From Eubacterium sp. (lineage in GTDB: Bacteria; Bacillota; Clostridia; Oscillospirales; Acutalibacteraceae), in assembly GCA_017886765.1 (NCBI GenBank), contig JAGHJI010000062.1:97053-161052 (forward strand): a stretch of DNA of 64,000 nucleotides, read 5' to 3'. Both the position numbers and the translations under genes were made by a program. Of this stretch, positions 1-9,212 are shown piece after piece. Positions within the stretch are counted from its first letter, which is position 1. Every line of letters begins with the position of its first letter. The notes under the pieces are model-generated. The model saw nothing but the letters and a program-made list of their open reading frames with translations. It was not told the DNA's origin and ran no database searches.

Positions 1-1
1 G

Positions 2-1174
2 AAAGAGGTATATGTAATCTACCGCAGAACAGAGCAGGAAATGCCCGCCGAAGAAATTGAGATAAAGGAATCCAAGGAAGAGGGCGTTATTTATAAATTC
101 CTGACAAACCCTGTGGAAATTCACGGCGAAAACGGAAGGGTCTGCGGAATGACGCTTCAGCTCATGGAACTGGGTGAGCCTGACGCCTCGGGCAGAAGAC
201 GTCCCGTTGCGATGGAAGGTAAAACGGAATACCTGCCCGTTGACAGTGTGATTATGGCAATCGGTCAGAAATTTGACCCAACGGATTTCAGCGGTGTTGA
301 ACTGACGGACCGGGGAACGATCATGGCGGATGAGGATACCTTTGAAACCAATATCGAAGGCGTGTTTGCCATCGGTGACGCTACCAACAAGGGCGCTTCT
401 ATTGCCATCGCCGCCATCGGTGAGGCGGATAAGTGTGTTAAGGTGGTGGACGCCTACCTTAAAGGTGAAGAGCTTGATTTCGCACCTAAGTATATCAGCA
501 AGCGTGACGAAGACAGAATTGATGTGTCCGGTAAAGAAGTACAGCCCAGGACGGTTGCCAAAGTGCTGGACGCGCAGGACAGGAAACAGAATTTTAACGA
601 GGTTTCCCTGGGACTGACTATGGAGGAAGCGCAGAAGGAGGCACAGCGTTGCCTGGAATGCGGCTGCCGTGAATATTTTAAGTGTAAGCTCCTTTCCGTC
701 GCGCAGAGATATGACATTAACCCTGAACGCTTTGCAGGGGAGATGCCCCAGAAATACACGCGGGATGAAAACGCCTTTATTGAGCGCAATACAGCAAAGT
801 GCATTCTCTGCGGCTTGTGCGTACGCTCCTGTAAAGAGGTTATGGATATCAGCGCCATCGGTCTGCTGGGCAGAGGATTTAAGACCAGTATTTCGCCTGC
901 CTTTGCTCTGCCCCTTGACCAGACAAAGTGCACGAACTGCGGCTTGTGTGTTAAGCTTTGTCCTACAGGCGCGCTGACGGAGAAATCCGCGCTGAAAAAG
1001 CAGGTTCCTCTTAAAGAGGAATACACTCTTGAGAAACGCACGATTAACGATAAAGAGTGCGAGGCCATCGTTTCACGCTATAACGGTGATGTCATCCGGG
1101 TTGTTCCGGGCAATGACAACGCAAGAAACTGCGGTCTGAGCCGTGATGCGTTTTTCAAAAAGTTTGCAGATTAG
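2..1174 (+). CDS. GltD-like FAD/NAD(P)-dependent oxidoreductase with C-terminal ferredoxin-type 4Fe-4S motifs (5' partial)
   Basis: The frame is open to the window edge (KEVYVIYRRTEQEMPAEE). GltD-like AIGQ/FAIGD motifs, then CILCGLCVRSC and CTNCGLCVKLCP clusters. Confidence 0.85.
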   Translation, partial: KEVYVIYRRTEQEMPAEEIEIKESKEEGVIYKFLTNPVEIHGENGRVCGMTLQLMELGEPDASGRRRPVAMEGKTEYLPVDSVIMAIGQKFDPTDFSGVELTDRGTIMADEDTFETNIEGVFAIGDATNKGASIAIAAIGEADKCVKVVDAYLKGEELDFAPKYISKRDEDRIDVSGKEVQPRTVAKVLDAQDRKQNFNEVSLGLTMEEAQKEAQRCLECGCREYFKCKLLSVAQRYDINPERFAGEMPQKYTRDENAFIERNTAKCILCGLCVRSCKEVMDISAIGLLGRGFKTSISPAFALPLDQTKCTNCGLCVKLCPTGALTEKSALKKQVPLKEEYTLEKRTINDKECEAIVSRYNGDVIRVVPGNDNARNCGLSRDAFFKKFAD

Positions 1175-1185
1175 GAGCCTTTGAA

Positions 1186-1854
1186 ATGGATGAATTCAAA
1201 GTAATTGAAATTAAAAAAAGCGTGTTTGAAAATAATGACAGGGAAGCTGACCGGCTGAGAGCCGAGCTGAAAAAAGAAAAGACGTTTCTTTTAAACCTGA
1301 TGTCCTCTCCCGGCAGCGGAAAGACCACGCTGCTTAAGGCCACCATCGCCCGCCTGAAAGATGAGATGAAGATCGGTGTTATGGAGGCGGATATCGACAG
1401 CGACGTGGACGCAAAAACCATTGCAAAAACAGGTGTGAAATCCATTCAGCTCCATACCGGCGGTATGTGCCACCTGGACGCAGGCATGACCGAACAGGGT
1501 ATAAAGGAATTCGGTACGGAAGATATGGACCTTGTTGTTCTGGAAAATGTGGGTAATCTTGTCTGTCCTGCGGAATTCGACACCGGCGCCAGCAAAAACG
1601 CCATGATCCTCTCTGTCCCCGAGGGGGATGACAAGCCGCTGAAATATCCGCTGATGTTCACGGTATCCGATGTGGTGCTGATCAACAAAATGGACACCAA
1701 ACAGGTATTTGATTTTGACGACGAAGCGGCGAAAGAGCGTATTCACAAACTGAATCCGAATGCGCGGATCTTCTTTGTCTCGGCAAAAACAGGCGAGGGT
1801 ATAGACGCCTGGTGCGACTGGCTGAGAAAAGAAGTTAGGGAATGGAACGCGTAA
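1186..1854 (+). CDS. hypB: Hydrogenase nickel incorporation GTPase HypB
   Basis: P-loop SSPGSGKTTLL, EADIDSDVDAKTI, QLHTGGMCHLDA, NKMD; followed directly by hypA. Confidence 0.93.
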   Translation: MDEFKVIEIKKSVFENNDREADRLRAELKKEKTFLLNLMSSPGSGKTTLLKATIARLKDEMKIGVMEADIDSDVDAKTIAKTGVKSIQLHTGGMCHLDAGMTEQGIKEFGTEDMDLVVLENVGNLVCPAEFDTGASKNAMILSVPEGDDKPLKYPLMFTVSDVVLINKMDTKQVFDFDDEAAKERIHKLNPNARIFFVSAKTGEGIDAWCDWLRKEVREWNA

Positions 1855-2192
1855 TGCACGAGCTGGGAGTGGTTCTTGAAATCTTCGATTTAATCGAGGA
1901 GATCATGAAGGAGCAGGATCTGAAAGAGGTATCGTCCGTCACGGTTGAAGTGGGCGAGCTTTCGGGAATTCTGCCCGATTATTTTAAAGAATGCTGGAAT
2001 GCGGCAAAGCTTGGCGGTACGTTTGACAAAACAGAGCTGAAGCTGGCGTTTATTCCCGCCGCTGCCCGCTGTACCTGCGGTCAGGAGTATGAGATGACCG
2101 CCAACAGCAGGATATGCCCCAAATGTGGCAAAACCGATTATGAAGTCATAAAAGGCCGAGAATTTAATGTGCTGTCTATTGAGGCACGCTAA
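1854..2192 (+). CDS. hypA: Hydrogenase maturation nickel metallochaperone HypA
   Basis: MHELGVV start and zinc site CTCG...CPKCG. Start taken as the ATG overlapping the hypB stop (TAATG) rather than 1842. Confidence 0.92.
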   Translation: MHELGVVLEIFDLIEEIMKEQDLKEVSSVTVEVGELSGILPDYFKECWNAAKLGGTFDKTELKLAFIPAAARCTCGQEYEMTANSRICPKCGKTDYEVIKGREFNVLSIEAR

Positions 2193-2228
2193 AAAAGACG
2201 ATTCACAAAACGTGAATCGTCTTTTTTG
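2191..2228 (+). terminator. Intrinsic terminator after hypA
   Basis: AAAAAAGACGATTCAC-aaaac-GTGAATCGTCTTTTTT hairpin with U-run. Confidence 0.9.
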
Positions 2229-2241
2229 TTATTTAAAATGT

Positions 2242-2270
2242 GGGCGATTGATAATCGTCCCTACGGCAAC
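2242..2270 (-). repeat. Short hairpin repeat copy R1 (GTTGCCGTAGGG-CGATT-AATCG-CCC)
   Basis: Reverse complement closely matches 56688..56718. Confidence 0.6.
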
Positions 2271-2329
2271 ATACTGCGCTTAAGCGCAATTCTCATTTTT
2301 AACATATGTTAATCCGGTAAATGAATGGA

Positions 2330-2432
2330 TTTTTTCGTTAGGCAAGGCTTTGGCAAAATTTCGTCGACGGGAGCATATGTGCTATATGTGACCGAGCAGA
2401 ATTTTGCCAGTAACGACGACTAACGGCAAAAG
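2330..2432. repeat. About 100-bp intergenic imperfect palindrome
   Basis: TTTTTCGTTAG...GGCAAAATTTCG...GAGCATATGTGCTATATG...CAGAATTTTGCC...CTAACGGCAAAA folds as one long interrupted stem-loop. Confidence 0.6.
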
Positions 2433-2445
2433 ACATCATTTATAT

Positions 2446-4107
2446 TTATTCAAACAAATAAACCCTTGTCTCATAAGGCCTTGTTTTAAAGCCGTTTCCT
2501 TGTACTGTGGGATTCGGATAATTGCACAGTGTCGGTTTCCCCTTTTCCAAATCAAAACCCTTGGGCGCCTCAAACGCCACGTTGTCTTCTGTGAAAGAAT
2601 TGATAACCAGCAGGCGCTTGCCCTTATAATTTCTCTCATAGACATAGAGCTTGGAGGAGTTTTTATAATGCTCCTTATAGTCGCCGTAAATCGCGACCTC
2701 ATTTTCCTTTTTGAATTGAATCAGCTTTTTGTAATGATTTAAGATGGAGTCCGGGTTTTCGGCTTCTTTCTGCGCGTTTATTTCATGGTAATTTTGATTG
2801 ACCGGGAACCAGGGCTTGCCGGTGGAAAAGCCTGCGTTTTCACTGTCGTCCCACTGCACCGGTGTTCTGGCGTTGTCGCGTGTAGATTTTACTGCCAGCT
2901 CAAAGCACTTGCTCTCTTTTATCCTGAGCTTGTTTCTCGCCACGTTGTAGTTGTTTTTGACAAATACGTCCTCATATTCGTCAATGGAATTCAGCCGGGT
3001 ATTCAGCATACCGATCTCCTGCCCCTGGTAAATAAACGGCGTGCCCTGCTGAAGCATATACATGTTTGCCAGCATTTTTCCCGATTCCGTTCTGTATTTC
3101 TCACTGCCGTATCTGGAGATGATACGGGGATGATCATGATTTTCAATGTACAGCGTGTTCCAGGCTCTGCCGTTAATTTTATTCTGCCAGGAGGTGAAAG
3201 CCCTTTTCATACTCTTGAGGTCAAAGGGCTTCTGCAGATAGTCGATCAGAAAAGCGTCCGCCTCAATGTGCTGGAAATGGAACATCAAATCAAGCTCTTT
3301 GTTGCTTTCGTCAATGTACTTTAACGCATTTGACGGCGTCATCATCGGCGCCTCGCCAACGGTGAAGCAGTCGTATTTGTCTGTTACCTCACGGTATTCC
3401 CTGAGATATTTATGTATATTCGGACCGTCCATATAATGCTCAATACCGGTGCCGACGGGCAGAGGTATTCCATTTGGCAGACCGGGTCTTTTGGATATGA
3501 AAGTTATGACGTCCTCACGGAAGCCGTCAACGCCCATATCCAGCCAGAACTTCATAACCTCCTTAACCTCTTCTCTTACCTTGGGGTTATCGTGATTAAG
3601 GTCCGGCTGTTTTTTTGCAAATACGTGCAGATAGTATTCATTCAGCTTTTTGTTGTATTCCCAGGCGCCGCCCTCAAAGCAGGAGAGCCAGTTGTTCGGC
3701 GGCAGCTTGCCGCCCAGTCTGCCCTTGCGCCAGATGTAATAGTCGTGGTACGGCGAGTTTCTGTCCTGAGAATTAATGAACCACTGATGTTCGTCTGACG
3801 TGTGGTTGACAACAAGGTCCATAATCACCTTTATGCCTCTCTTATGCGCCTCGTCCAGTACCTTTTTGAACAGGTCCAGGTCGCCGTAATCGGGATGAAT
3901 ATTCCGGTAATCCGCTATGTCGTAACCAAAGTCTGCGTTGGGCGACGGATAAAGCGGTGAAAACCAGATACAGTTAATGCCCAGGTCTTCAAGGTAATCC
4001 ATTTTGCTCAGCACGCCCTGCAGGTCGCCGATGCCGTCCCCATTGCCGTCGCAGAATGAGCGGGGCCAGATCTGATAAACGACTAATTCCTTGTACCAAT
4101 CCTTCAT
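2446..4107 (-). CDS. GH13 alpha-glucosidase (oligo-1,6-glucosidase type)
   Basis: MKDWYKELVVYQIWPRSFCDGNGDGIGDLQG, DLVVNHTSDEH, GFREDVI, ENHDHPR: GH13 signature regions. Confidence 0.92.
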   Translation of the reverse strand: MKDWYKELVVYQIWPRSFCDGNGDGIGDLQGVLSKMDYLEDLGINCIWFSPLYPSPNADFGYDIADYRNIHPDYGDLDLFKKVLDEAHKRGIKVIMDLVVNHTSDEHQWFINSQDRNSPYHDYYIWRKGRLGGKLPPNNWLSCFEGGAWEYNKKLNEYYLHVFAKKQPDLNHDNPKVREEVKEVMKFWLDMGVDGFREDVITFISKRPGLPNGIPLPVGTGIEHYMDGPNIHKYLREYREVTDKYDCFTVGEAPMMTPSNALKYIDESNKELDLMFHFQHIEADAFLIDYLQKPFDLKSMKRAFTSWQNKINGRAWNTLYIENHDHPRIISRYGSEKYRTESGKMLANMYMLQQGTPFIYQGQEIGMLNTRLNSIDEYEDVFVKNNYNVARNKLRIKESKCFELAVKSTRDNARTPVQWDDSENAGFSTGKPWFPVNQNYHEINAQKEAENPDSILNHYKKLIQFKKENEVAIYGDYKEHYKNSSKLYVYERNYKGKRLLVINSFTEDNVAFEAPKGFDLEKGKPTLCNYPNPTVQGNGFKTRPYETRVYLFE

Positions 4108-4127
4108 AAATTTTTCCCCTTTTCAAA

Positions 4128-4622
4128 TTATTTGTCGGCTTTTTCCTCGCCGGCATCCTTATTATTCTTTTTAAAAATAATAAACTTACTGAAAAAGTAG
4201 TTGAGGATAACCACGATTACCGCCAGAACGATTTTGGAATAAATACCGTCCGTGTATAAAATGCCCAGTAAAATATCCATTTTTTGCAATATGTTATAAA
4301 AGATATTGTCGAAACCGGTTTTGGCAAGCAGCGGAACGGCCACAATCTCAATAACACCCGTAACGCCCCTTGACGCAACGAAGGTCGCGATTTCCTTTCC
4401 GATAACAGAGGGTTTCCAGCTCTTGGAGTCAAAGACCCAGAGCTTGTTTGTTATATAGGCGAAAGCCACGGCGCATATCCAGCTCAGAAGATTTCCGAAA
4501 AAGACCGGCATGGACAGCAGGTTGACAAATACAGCGTATGAGCCCCAGCTGACAAGCGTTGTCAAAACGCCGAAAATGATATAGGTAATGATTTCCTTGT
4601 ATTTATACTGGGCTTTTTTCAT
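4128..4622 (-). CDS. GtrA-like membrane protein
   Basis: Small four-TM protein with YIIFGVLTTLVSWGSYAVF and ITNKLWVFDSKSW, typical of GtrA. Confidence 0.85.
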   Translation of the reverse strand: MKKAQYKYKEIITYIIFGVLTTLVSWGSYAVFVNLLSMPVFFGNLLSWICAVAFAYITNKLWVFDSKSWKPSVIGKEIATFVASRGVTGVIEIVAVPLLAKTGFDNIFYNILQKMDILLGILYTDGIYSKIVLAVIVVILNYFFSKFIIFKKNNKDAGEEKADK

Positions 4623-4631
4623 TATTATCTA

Positions 4632-5762
4632 TCATCTCAGTTCATTATACATCTCGGATATATCGTTTTTTGTCAGTGTGACTGGATTTCTGGTCATCAG
4701 CATGGACATGCTTTTTTCCGTCAGTTCCCTGATCTGTTCGTCTGTGGTGCAGCCGATTTCCGAAAGCCTTGTCCTCATGCTCATCCGCTTTTTCATAGCA
4801 GTGATCTCCTCCGCCATTTCATACGGCGTATTGAAACCGCAGTCCCTTGCCAGCGCGGTTATCCTGCCGTCGCCGTCGGCATGGTCAGCGTTGAATTTTA
4901 TAAAATAGTCCAGAGTGAAAGCGCACGCTTCCCCGTGAGGCACGCCGTAGATGTTTGTCAGAGGGAACGAACAGGCGTGGGAGCCTGTGGTTCTGGGATG
5001 GCTGAAGGCAACTCCGGCAACGATGGACGCCTCCGCCATCTTTTCCCTGGCGGTTAAATCATCGGGATTTTTATACGCTTTTTCAAGCCATGTAAAAACA
5101 AGCCTTGCGCTGTATATGGAGCATGCGGTACATATAGGCTGATGAATGGTTGCCCAGTAACTTTCCACGGCGTGGGCCAGTACATCCAGTCCTGTCGACG
5201 CTGTGACCTGCGGCGGAACAGTCAGAGTAAGCTCCGGGTCGATAACAGCAATCTTCGGGTACATCGCAGGGTCGTTCATAGGATTTTTCAGATTGCGTTT
5301 TAAATCTGTAAGTACCGATATATTTGTAACCTCCGACGCTGTGCCGGAAGTGGTGGTGACCGCAATCATAGGAATCGCCTCATCAGCACGGACAGCCTTT
5401 GAGCCGGAATGGTAGGAGCTGATCACATCATCACCTTTCGCGATCGCGCAGGCAGCCTTGCAGCAGTCCATTGGCGAGCCGCCGCCCAGCGCTACGCCGA
5501 AATCCGCGTTCAGCTCTCTCATCAGTTTGACGCAGTCGTCCACATTGTCCGTAGTGGGGTTCGGTCTCACATCGCTGAAAACACCCTTGATCAGTCCGCC
5601 GCTCATTTTAACAAATTCATCGGCAAGTCCGTTTTTCGCAAAACTCCTTGACGCCACAAGCACGCCCCTTGTGCCGCCGATCTCTCGGATATAGCTTTCC
5701 AAGTTTTTTCTCTTTCCGTTGCCGAATACCAGTTTTACCGGCAGATTAAATTCCCATTCCAT
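4632..5762 (-). CDS. Iron-containing alcohol dehydrogenase
   Basis: GGGSPMDCCKAACA, TTSGTASEVTNISV, DVLAHAVESY, HGEACAFTL motifs of the Fe-ADH family. Confidence 0.9.
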   Translation of the reverse strand: MEWEFNLPVKLVFGNGKRKNLESYIREIGGTRGVLVASRSFAKNGLADEFVKMSGGLIKGVFSDVRPNPTTDNVDDCVKLMRELNADFGVALGGGSPMDCCKAACAIAKGDDVISSYHSGSKAVRADEAIPMIAVTTTSGTASEVTNISVLTDLKRNLKNPMNDPAMYPKIAVIDPELTLTVPPQVTASTGLDVLAHAVESYWATIHQPICTACSIYSARLVFTWLEKAYKNPDDLTAREKMAEASIVAGVAFSHPRTTGSHACSFPLTNIYGVPHGEACAFTLDYFIKFNADHADGDGRITALARDCGFNTPYEMAEEITAMKKRMSMRTRLSEIGCTTDEQIRELTEKSMSMLMTRNPVTLTKNDISEMYNELR

Positions 5763-5919
5763 TTGATCACCTGTATAGAGTATGTTTTTTATATAGTAAC
5801 ATATTTTAGCCGCCTTTTCAACTGCTCAAGGAAATTCCTTGTATTTCTAAAGAGCGTTCGTATTTTAATTGTAAAAGAATTGCAAAAAAATTGCGAAAAG
5901 GCCGAAAAAGCCCATGGTT

Positions 5920-6000
5920 AAGGGGATGCAACTGTTGGTTGCAAGCTGAAATGCAAACCGAAGTTTGTGGAAAAAGCTCCCATGCAACTGTAAAATGTGA
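5920..6000 (+). promoter_or_regulatory. Candidate structured leader with two consecutive hairpins upstream of a small ORF
   Basis: GCAAC-tgttg-GTTGC (5928-5942) and AGCT...CAAAC-CGAA-GTTTG...AGCT (5944-5978). Confidence 0.35.
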
Positions 6001-6064
6001 ATTGTGAGAGGAACAAAAGCTCACCGAAAACAAATAAAAACATTTACGCCAAGGAGATTATATT

Positions 6065-6193
6065 ATGAAATATTTAAGAGCATTAACCGTATTGATTTTC
6101 TTCCCTTATTTCGCGCTGAGAAACAGAAGAAACAAAAGTCAGATGATTACCAAAGCGGATATAAAGAAATTTTCTTTTCCCGACGCGGCTTAA
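6065..6193 (+). CDS. Small hydrophobic protein, 42 aa (not in supplied ORF track)
   Basis: AAGGAG at 6051-6056, ATG 6065; MKYLRALTVLIFFPYFALRNRRNKSQMITKADIKKFSFPDAA. Confidence 0.6.
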   Translation: MKYLRALTVLIFFPYFALRNRRNKSQMITKADIKKFSFPDAA

Positions 6194-6219
6194 GGTAATA
6201 ACAAGGGAGGACATTTATT

Positions 6220-7134
6220 ATGAGCAGAAAAACAGTGATTAAAGATCAGCATTTCGGCATAGCGAGAAAGATTGTCTCAAACATGACGGCGGAAAGCTGG
6301 GAAACGATCCCTCACGCTGTTATATCCTACGAGCCGGAAGTCACCGAATTTTTAAAGGTGATGAAGGATATCAACAAGGATTCCACCTCTGAGACAAAAT
6401 TAACTTTGAATACAATTATGTTAAGAGTCATCGTGGAGGGACTTAAAGCCTGCCCCATTATGAATTCACATATCGAATTCAATAGGAAGCTGGTGCGCGG
6501 AAATGTAAAAACCTTTAAGGAAATTGACATCTCCATGCCTATGGTACAGAAGACCGGTGAAATGATGACCATCAATATGCACGATATGCAGGATAAGACA
6601 ATGAGCCAGATGCGCGACGCTATTGCGGACAGCGTTCGCCGCGCCAATAATTCCGATATGAATGAGGTCATGTTTGAGGTGTCCCTTGACAATACGCTCC
6701 AGGGACTGAAAAAAGGTAAGATAGCCCAGACGATAAACCGACTTATCGGTTCCAAGACCGGTAAGCATAAAGTGAAAACACTATCCGGTCAGGCTAAAAA
6801 GGATTACTACTCCATATCCGAAAAGGACAGACTGACAAAGCACGATATTGAACAGGGAACGATTACCGTGTCCAATCTGGGCTCGGTATGCAGGAACTGG
6901 AACGGTATCTGCACCATTCTTGAGATTATACCGCCCCAGGTCTGCGCCATAGCAATAGGAGCAACCCAGCTTGTTCCTATCGCGGAGCAGGACGGCACCG
7001 TGCGCACCGGTTACAAACTGCCGTTTACCATTGCCTTTGACCACCGAGCGCTTGATATGGGTGACGTAACGCCCTTTATCAACAGGCTTAACGAAATATT
7101 CGCCAATCCGGATGTTATCAGAGAATGGGTATAA
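6220..7134 (+). CDS. Stand-alone 2-oxoacid dehydrogenase acyltransferase (E2) catalytic-domain protein
   Basis: ITVSNLGSV, PQVCAIAIGAT and C-terminal AFDHRALDMGD (DHRxxxG) motif; no lipoyl domain. Confidence 0.8.
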   Translation: MSRKTVIKDQHFGIARKIVSNMTAESWETIPHAVISYEPEVTEFLKVMKDINKDSTSETKLTLNTIMLRVIVEGLKACPIMNSHIEFNRKLVRGNVKTFKEIDISMPMVQKTGEMMTINMHDMQDKTMSQMRDAIADSVRRANNSDMNEVMFEVSLDNTLQGLKKGKIAQTINRLIGSKTGKHKVKTLSGQAKKDYYSISEKDRLTKHDIEQGTITVSNLGSVCRNWNGICTILEIIPPQVCAIAIGATQLVPIAEQDGTVRTGYKLPFTIAFDHRALDMGDVTPFINRLNEIFANPDVIREWV

Positions 7135-7136
7135 TA

Positions 7137-7174
7137 AAATCACTCAGGTTTATTTTGCCTGAGTGATTTTATTT
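7137..7174. terminator. Bidirectional intrinsic terminator
   Basis: AAAATCACTCAGG...CCTGAGTGATTTT between convergent genes. Confidence 0.85.
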
Positions 7175-7567
7175 TTCACCGACGTTTTTCAGCAGATTTA
7201 TAATTTGCTTATTTATTACTTTATTAAATACTGCCTGCAATATCCACAGCAATGACGGCAGTAAAAAAACAAGGATAATAACAGGTATGTTCAGCTTGTC
7301 GGTTACAATGGCTGTTATGCCCAGTCCCCAGAAAAATAGGGTAAACGCCGCTGCGATTACCGGCATCAGCCAGCCGGGCAGGATATGTACTTCAACCTGC
7401 GTATCGCTTTTTTTGACAAGATTGATTTTCGGGTTTGCAACAAGTGTGAACACACCGTTATACTTCAGGCTCAGTCCGGATACACTTTTTTCACCGGAGA
7501 ACATTCTGTTTTTTTCCACCTTTTTGAAAAACTCGTCCGCGTCAGCCACATCTAAAATATATTTCAT
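7169..7567 (-). CDS. Uncharacterised two-TM membrane protein
   Basis: Complete ORF with two hydrophobic helices (LMPVIAAAFTLFFWGLGITAIV; VIILVFLLPSLLWILQAVF); abuts the ATP-grasp gene. Confidence 0.6.
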   Translation of the reverse strand: MKYILDVADADEFFKKVEKNRMFSGEKSVSGLSLKYNGVFTLVANPKINLVKKSDTQVEVHILPGWLMPVIAAAFTLFFWGLGITAIVTDKLNIPVIILVFLLPSLLWILQAVFNKVINKQIINLLKNVGEK

Positions 7568-8289
7568 AAATTCAGTTCCTTTTTAATATAATCGCAGTAA
7601 AGTGTGAGGATATCTATATCCGTTTTATCATAAACCATTCTGGCGCCCACGGTGTCCTCCATTTCATTAAACACAAGGGAACCGTTATGAAAAAGAAAGT
7701 CAATGCCGATATAATCGCTTTCCACAAGGTTGATGATTTGATGCACAAGTGCCTTTTCATCATTGCTTAAGTGGTAAACCTCCGCGCTGCCGCCGAGACA
7801 GTAATTGGAGCGGAAATCCGTTTTGCTTTCACGAAGGATAGAGGCGATGATTTTTTTACCTATTACCCATACCCGCAGGTCCTTGCCCGGTGTGTCGCAG
7901 GGCATTTGGTAGACATAATTTTTCTCAAAGGGCTCCGGGGTATGGATCATCGTTACCTCTCTGCCGCCGTGCCCGTTGATTAATTTTTTTACAGCCGGTA
8001 CGCCCTGATAATTTACGGGCAGAATCGATACACCGTGTTCCTGCATAAATTCATAGCACGCCTGTTTGTCATTGGCGATTTTTGAAAGACCGGAGGGGTT
8101 AAAGACTCTTATCCCTTTGTTTTCGTAGTACTCTGCTATCCTGTAATCATTCGTACGGTTGATGACAAAATCAGCGGGACCTCTGTAGCGTTCATCAACC
8201 AAAGTGACAGGGAGATTCTTTGTGAATTTATCAACCGAAAACCGATTGCGCCGTGCTTCTTTATTGGTATAAATAAGTATGCCGTTCAT
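7564..8289 (-). CDS. RimK-like ATP-grasp ligase
   Basis: PVNYQGVPAVKKLINGHGGREVTMI, DLRVWVIG, IGIDFLFHNGSLVFNEMEDTVGARM resemble the ATP-grasp fold. Confidence 0.8.
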   Translation of the reverse strand: MNGILIYTNKEARRNRFSVDKFTKNLPVTLVDERYRGPADFVINRTNDYRIAEYYENKGIRVFNPSGLSKIANDKQACYEFMQEHGVSILPVNYQGVPAVKKLINGHGGREVTMIHTPEPFEKNYVYQMPCDTPGKDLRVWVIGKKIIASILRESKTDFRSNYCLGGSAEVYHLSNDEKALVHQIINLVESDYIGIDFLFHNGSLVFNEMEDTVGARMVYDKTDIDILTLYCDYIKKELNL

Positions 8290-9101
8290 ATTCTCGACCT
8301 GATTTCGTCAAATAGAATCGGCGCGATATCCACGCCCGTGCTGTTCATGATGTTGATGATATGCGCGTTGGAATTGACCTCGCACACCATACCGTTCTCC
8401 AGAATATCCACGCCGCCGAAGGTCAGACCCAGCGTATTGCAAGCGGTGACGGCGGTTTTCATTTCCGTATCGATTGGTGTGTACGGAATCATCGTTCCTC
8501 CGTTTGTGACATTGGAGCGAAAATCGTTTTCATTGATTCTGGAAACGGCGCTGACGCATTTTCCGCCCACAATTTCCAGCCGCTTGTCTCTGCCGGCGCT
8601 TGTGCTTATAAATTCCTGGAGGATAAAGGGCTTTTCGCTTACATGACGCATGATTTCATCAACGCTTTTGCACAGGTAGACCTGCTCGCCGAAGGAGCCG
8701 AAGCATTCTTTAAAAACAAGGGGCAGACCGAGTACGCAAACGGCGTTTTCAACAAATTCGCTCATATCTGTTTTAAAATAGCATTTCGGAGCAATCAGTG
8801 TTTTCGGCTGGGGCACGATGCCCTGCAGCTCAATGTATGTCCTCGCCTTATCATCGCACAGAGCAATGGAATCGGAGGAATTGAAAACAGGCAGACCCTT
8901 TCTTTCAAGCCTTCTGGCAAGATTGACATCCTTGTCCCAGAACAGCACAAAGTCAGCCGTAACCTCCTCGGTCGCCAGCTGAAGATTGGTTTTCCGTATT
9001 AAATTTATACCCGATTTTTCCGCGGCGGATATCAGATGCGCGTGAAGCTCTCTGAATTTGTCGCCGGTCAAAAAGTGATTAACTGCTAAAATTCCTGTCA
9101 T
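8286..9101 (-). CDS. RimK-like ATP-grasp ligase
   Basis: LPLVFKECFGSFGEQVYLC, DKRLEIVGGKCVSAVSR, FGGVDILENGMVCEVNSNAH; overlaps the next gene by ATGA-type coupling. Confidence 0.82.
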   Translation of the reverse strand: MTGILAVNHFLTGDKFRELHAHLISAAEKSGINLIRKTNLQLATEEVTADFVLFWDKDVNLARRLERKGLPVFNSSDSIALCDDKARTYIELQGIVPQPKTLIAPKCYFKTDMSEFVENAVCVLGLPLVFKECFGSFGEQVYLCKSVDEIMRHVSEKPFILQEFISTSAGRDKRLEIVGGKCVSAVSRINENDFRSNVTNGGTMIPYTPIDTEMKTAVTACNTLGLTFGGVDILENGMVCEVNSNAHIINIMNSTGVDIAPILFDEIRSRI

Positions 9102-9212
9102 TTCTTTATCTCCGTTTCATATATTGTAGCATTGCGCCTTGCTTTTTTCAATGTAATAGTATAAAATATCCATATTGAATAAGTATTACATTATTATCGG
9201 AAGGATGAGAAT

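Noticed and set aside
454-1068. 204-aa minus-strand ORF
   Set aside because: Antisense to the iron-sulfur oxidoreductase gene; Ser-rich shadow frame.
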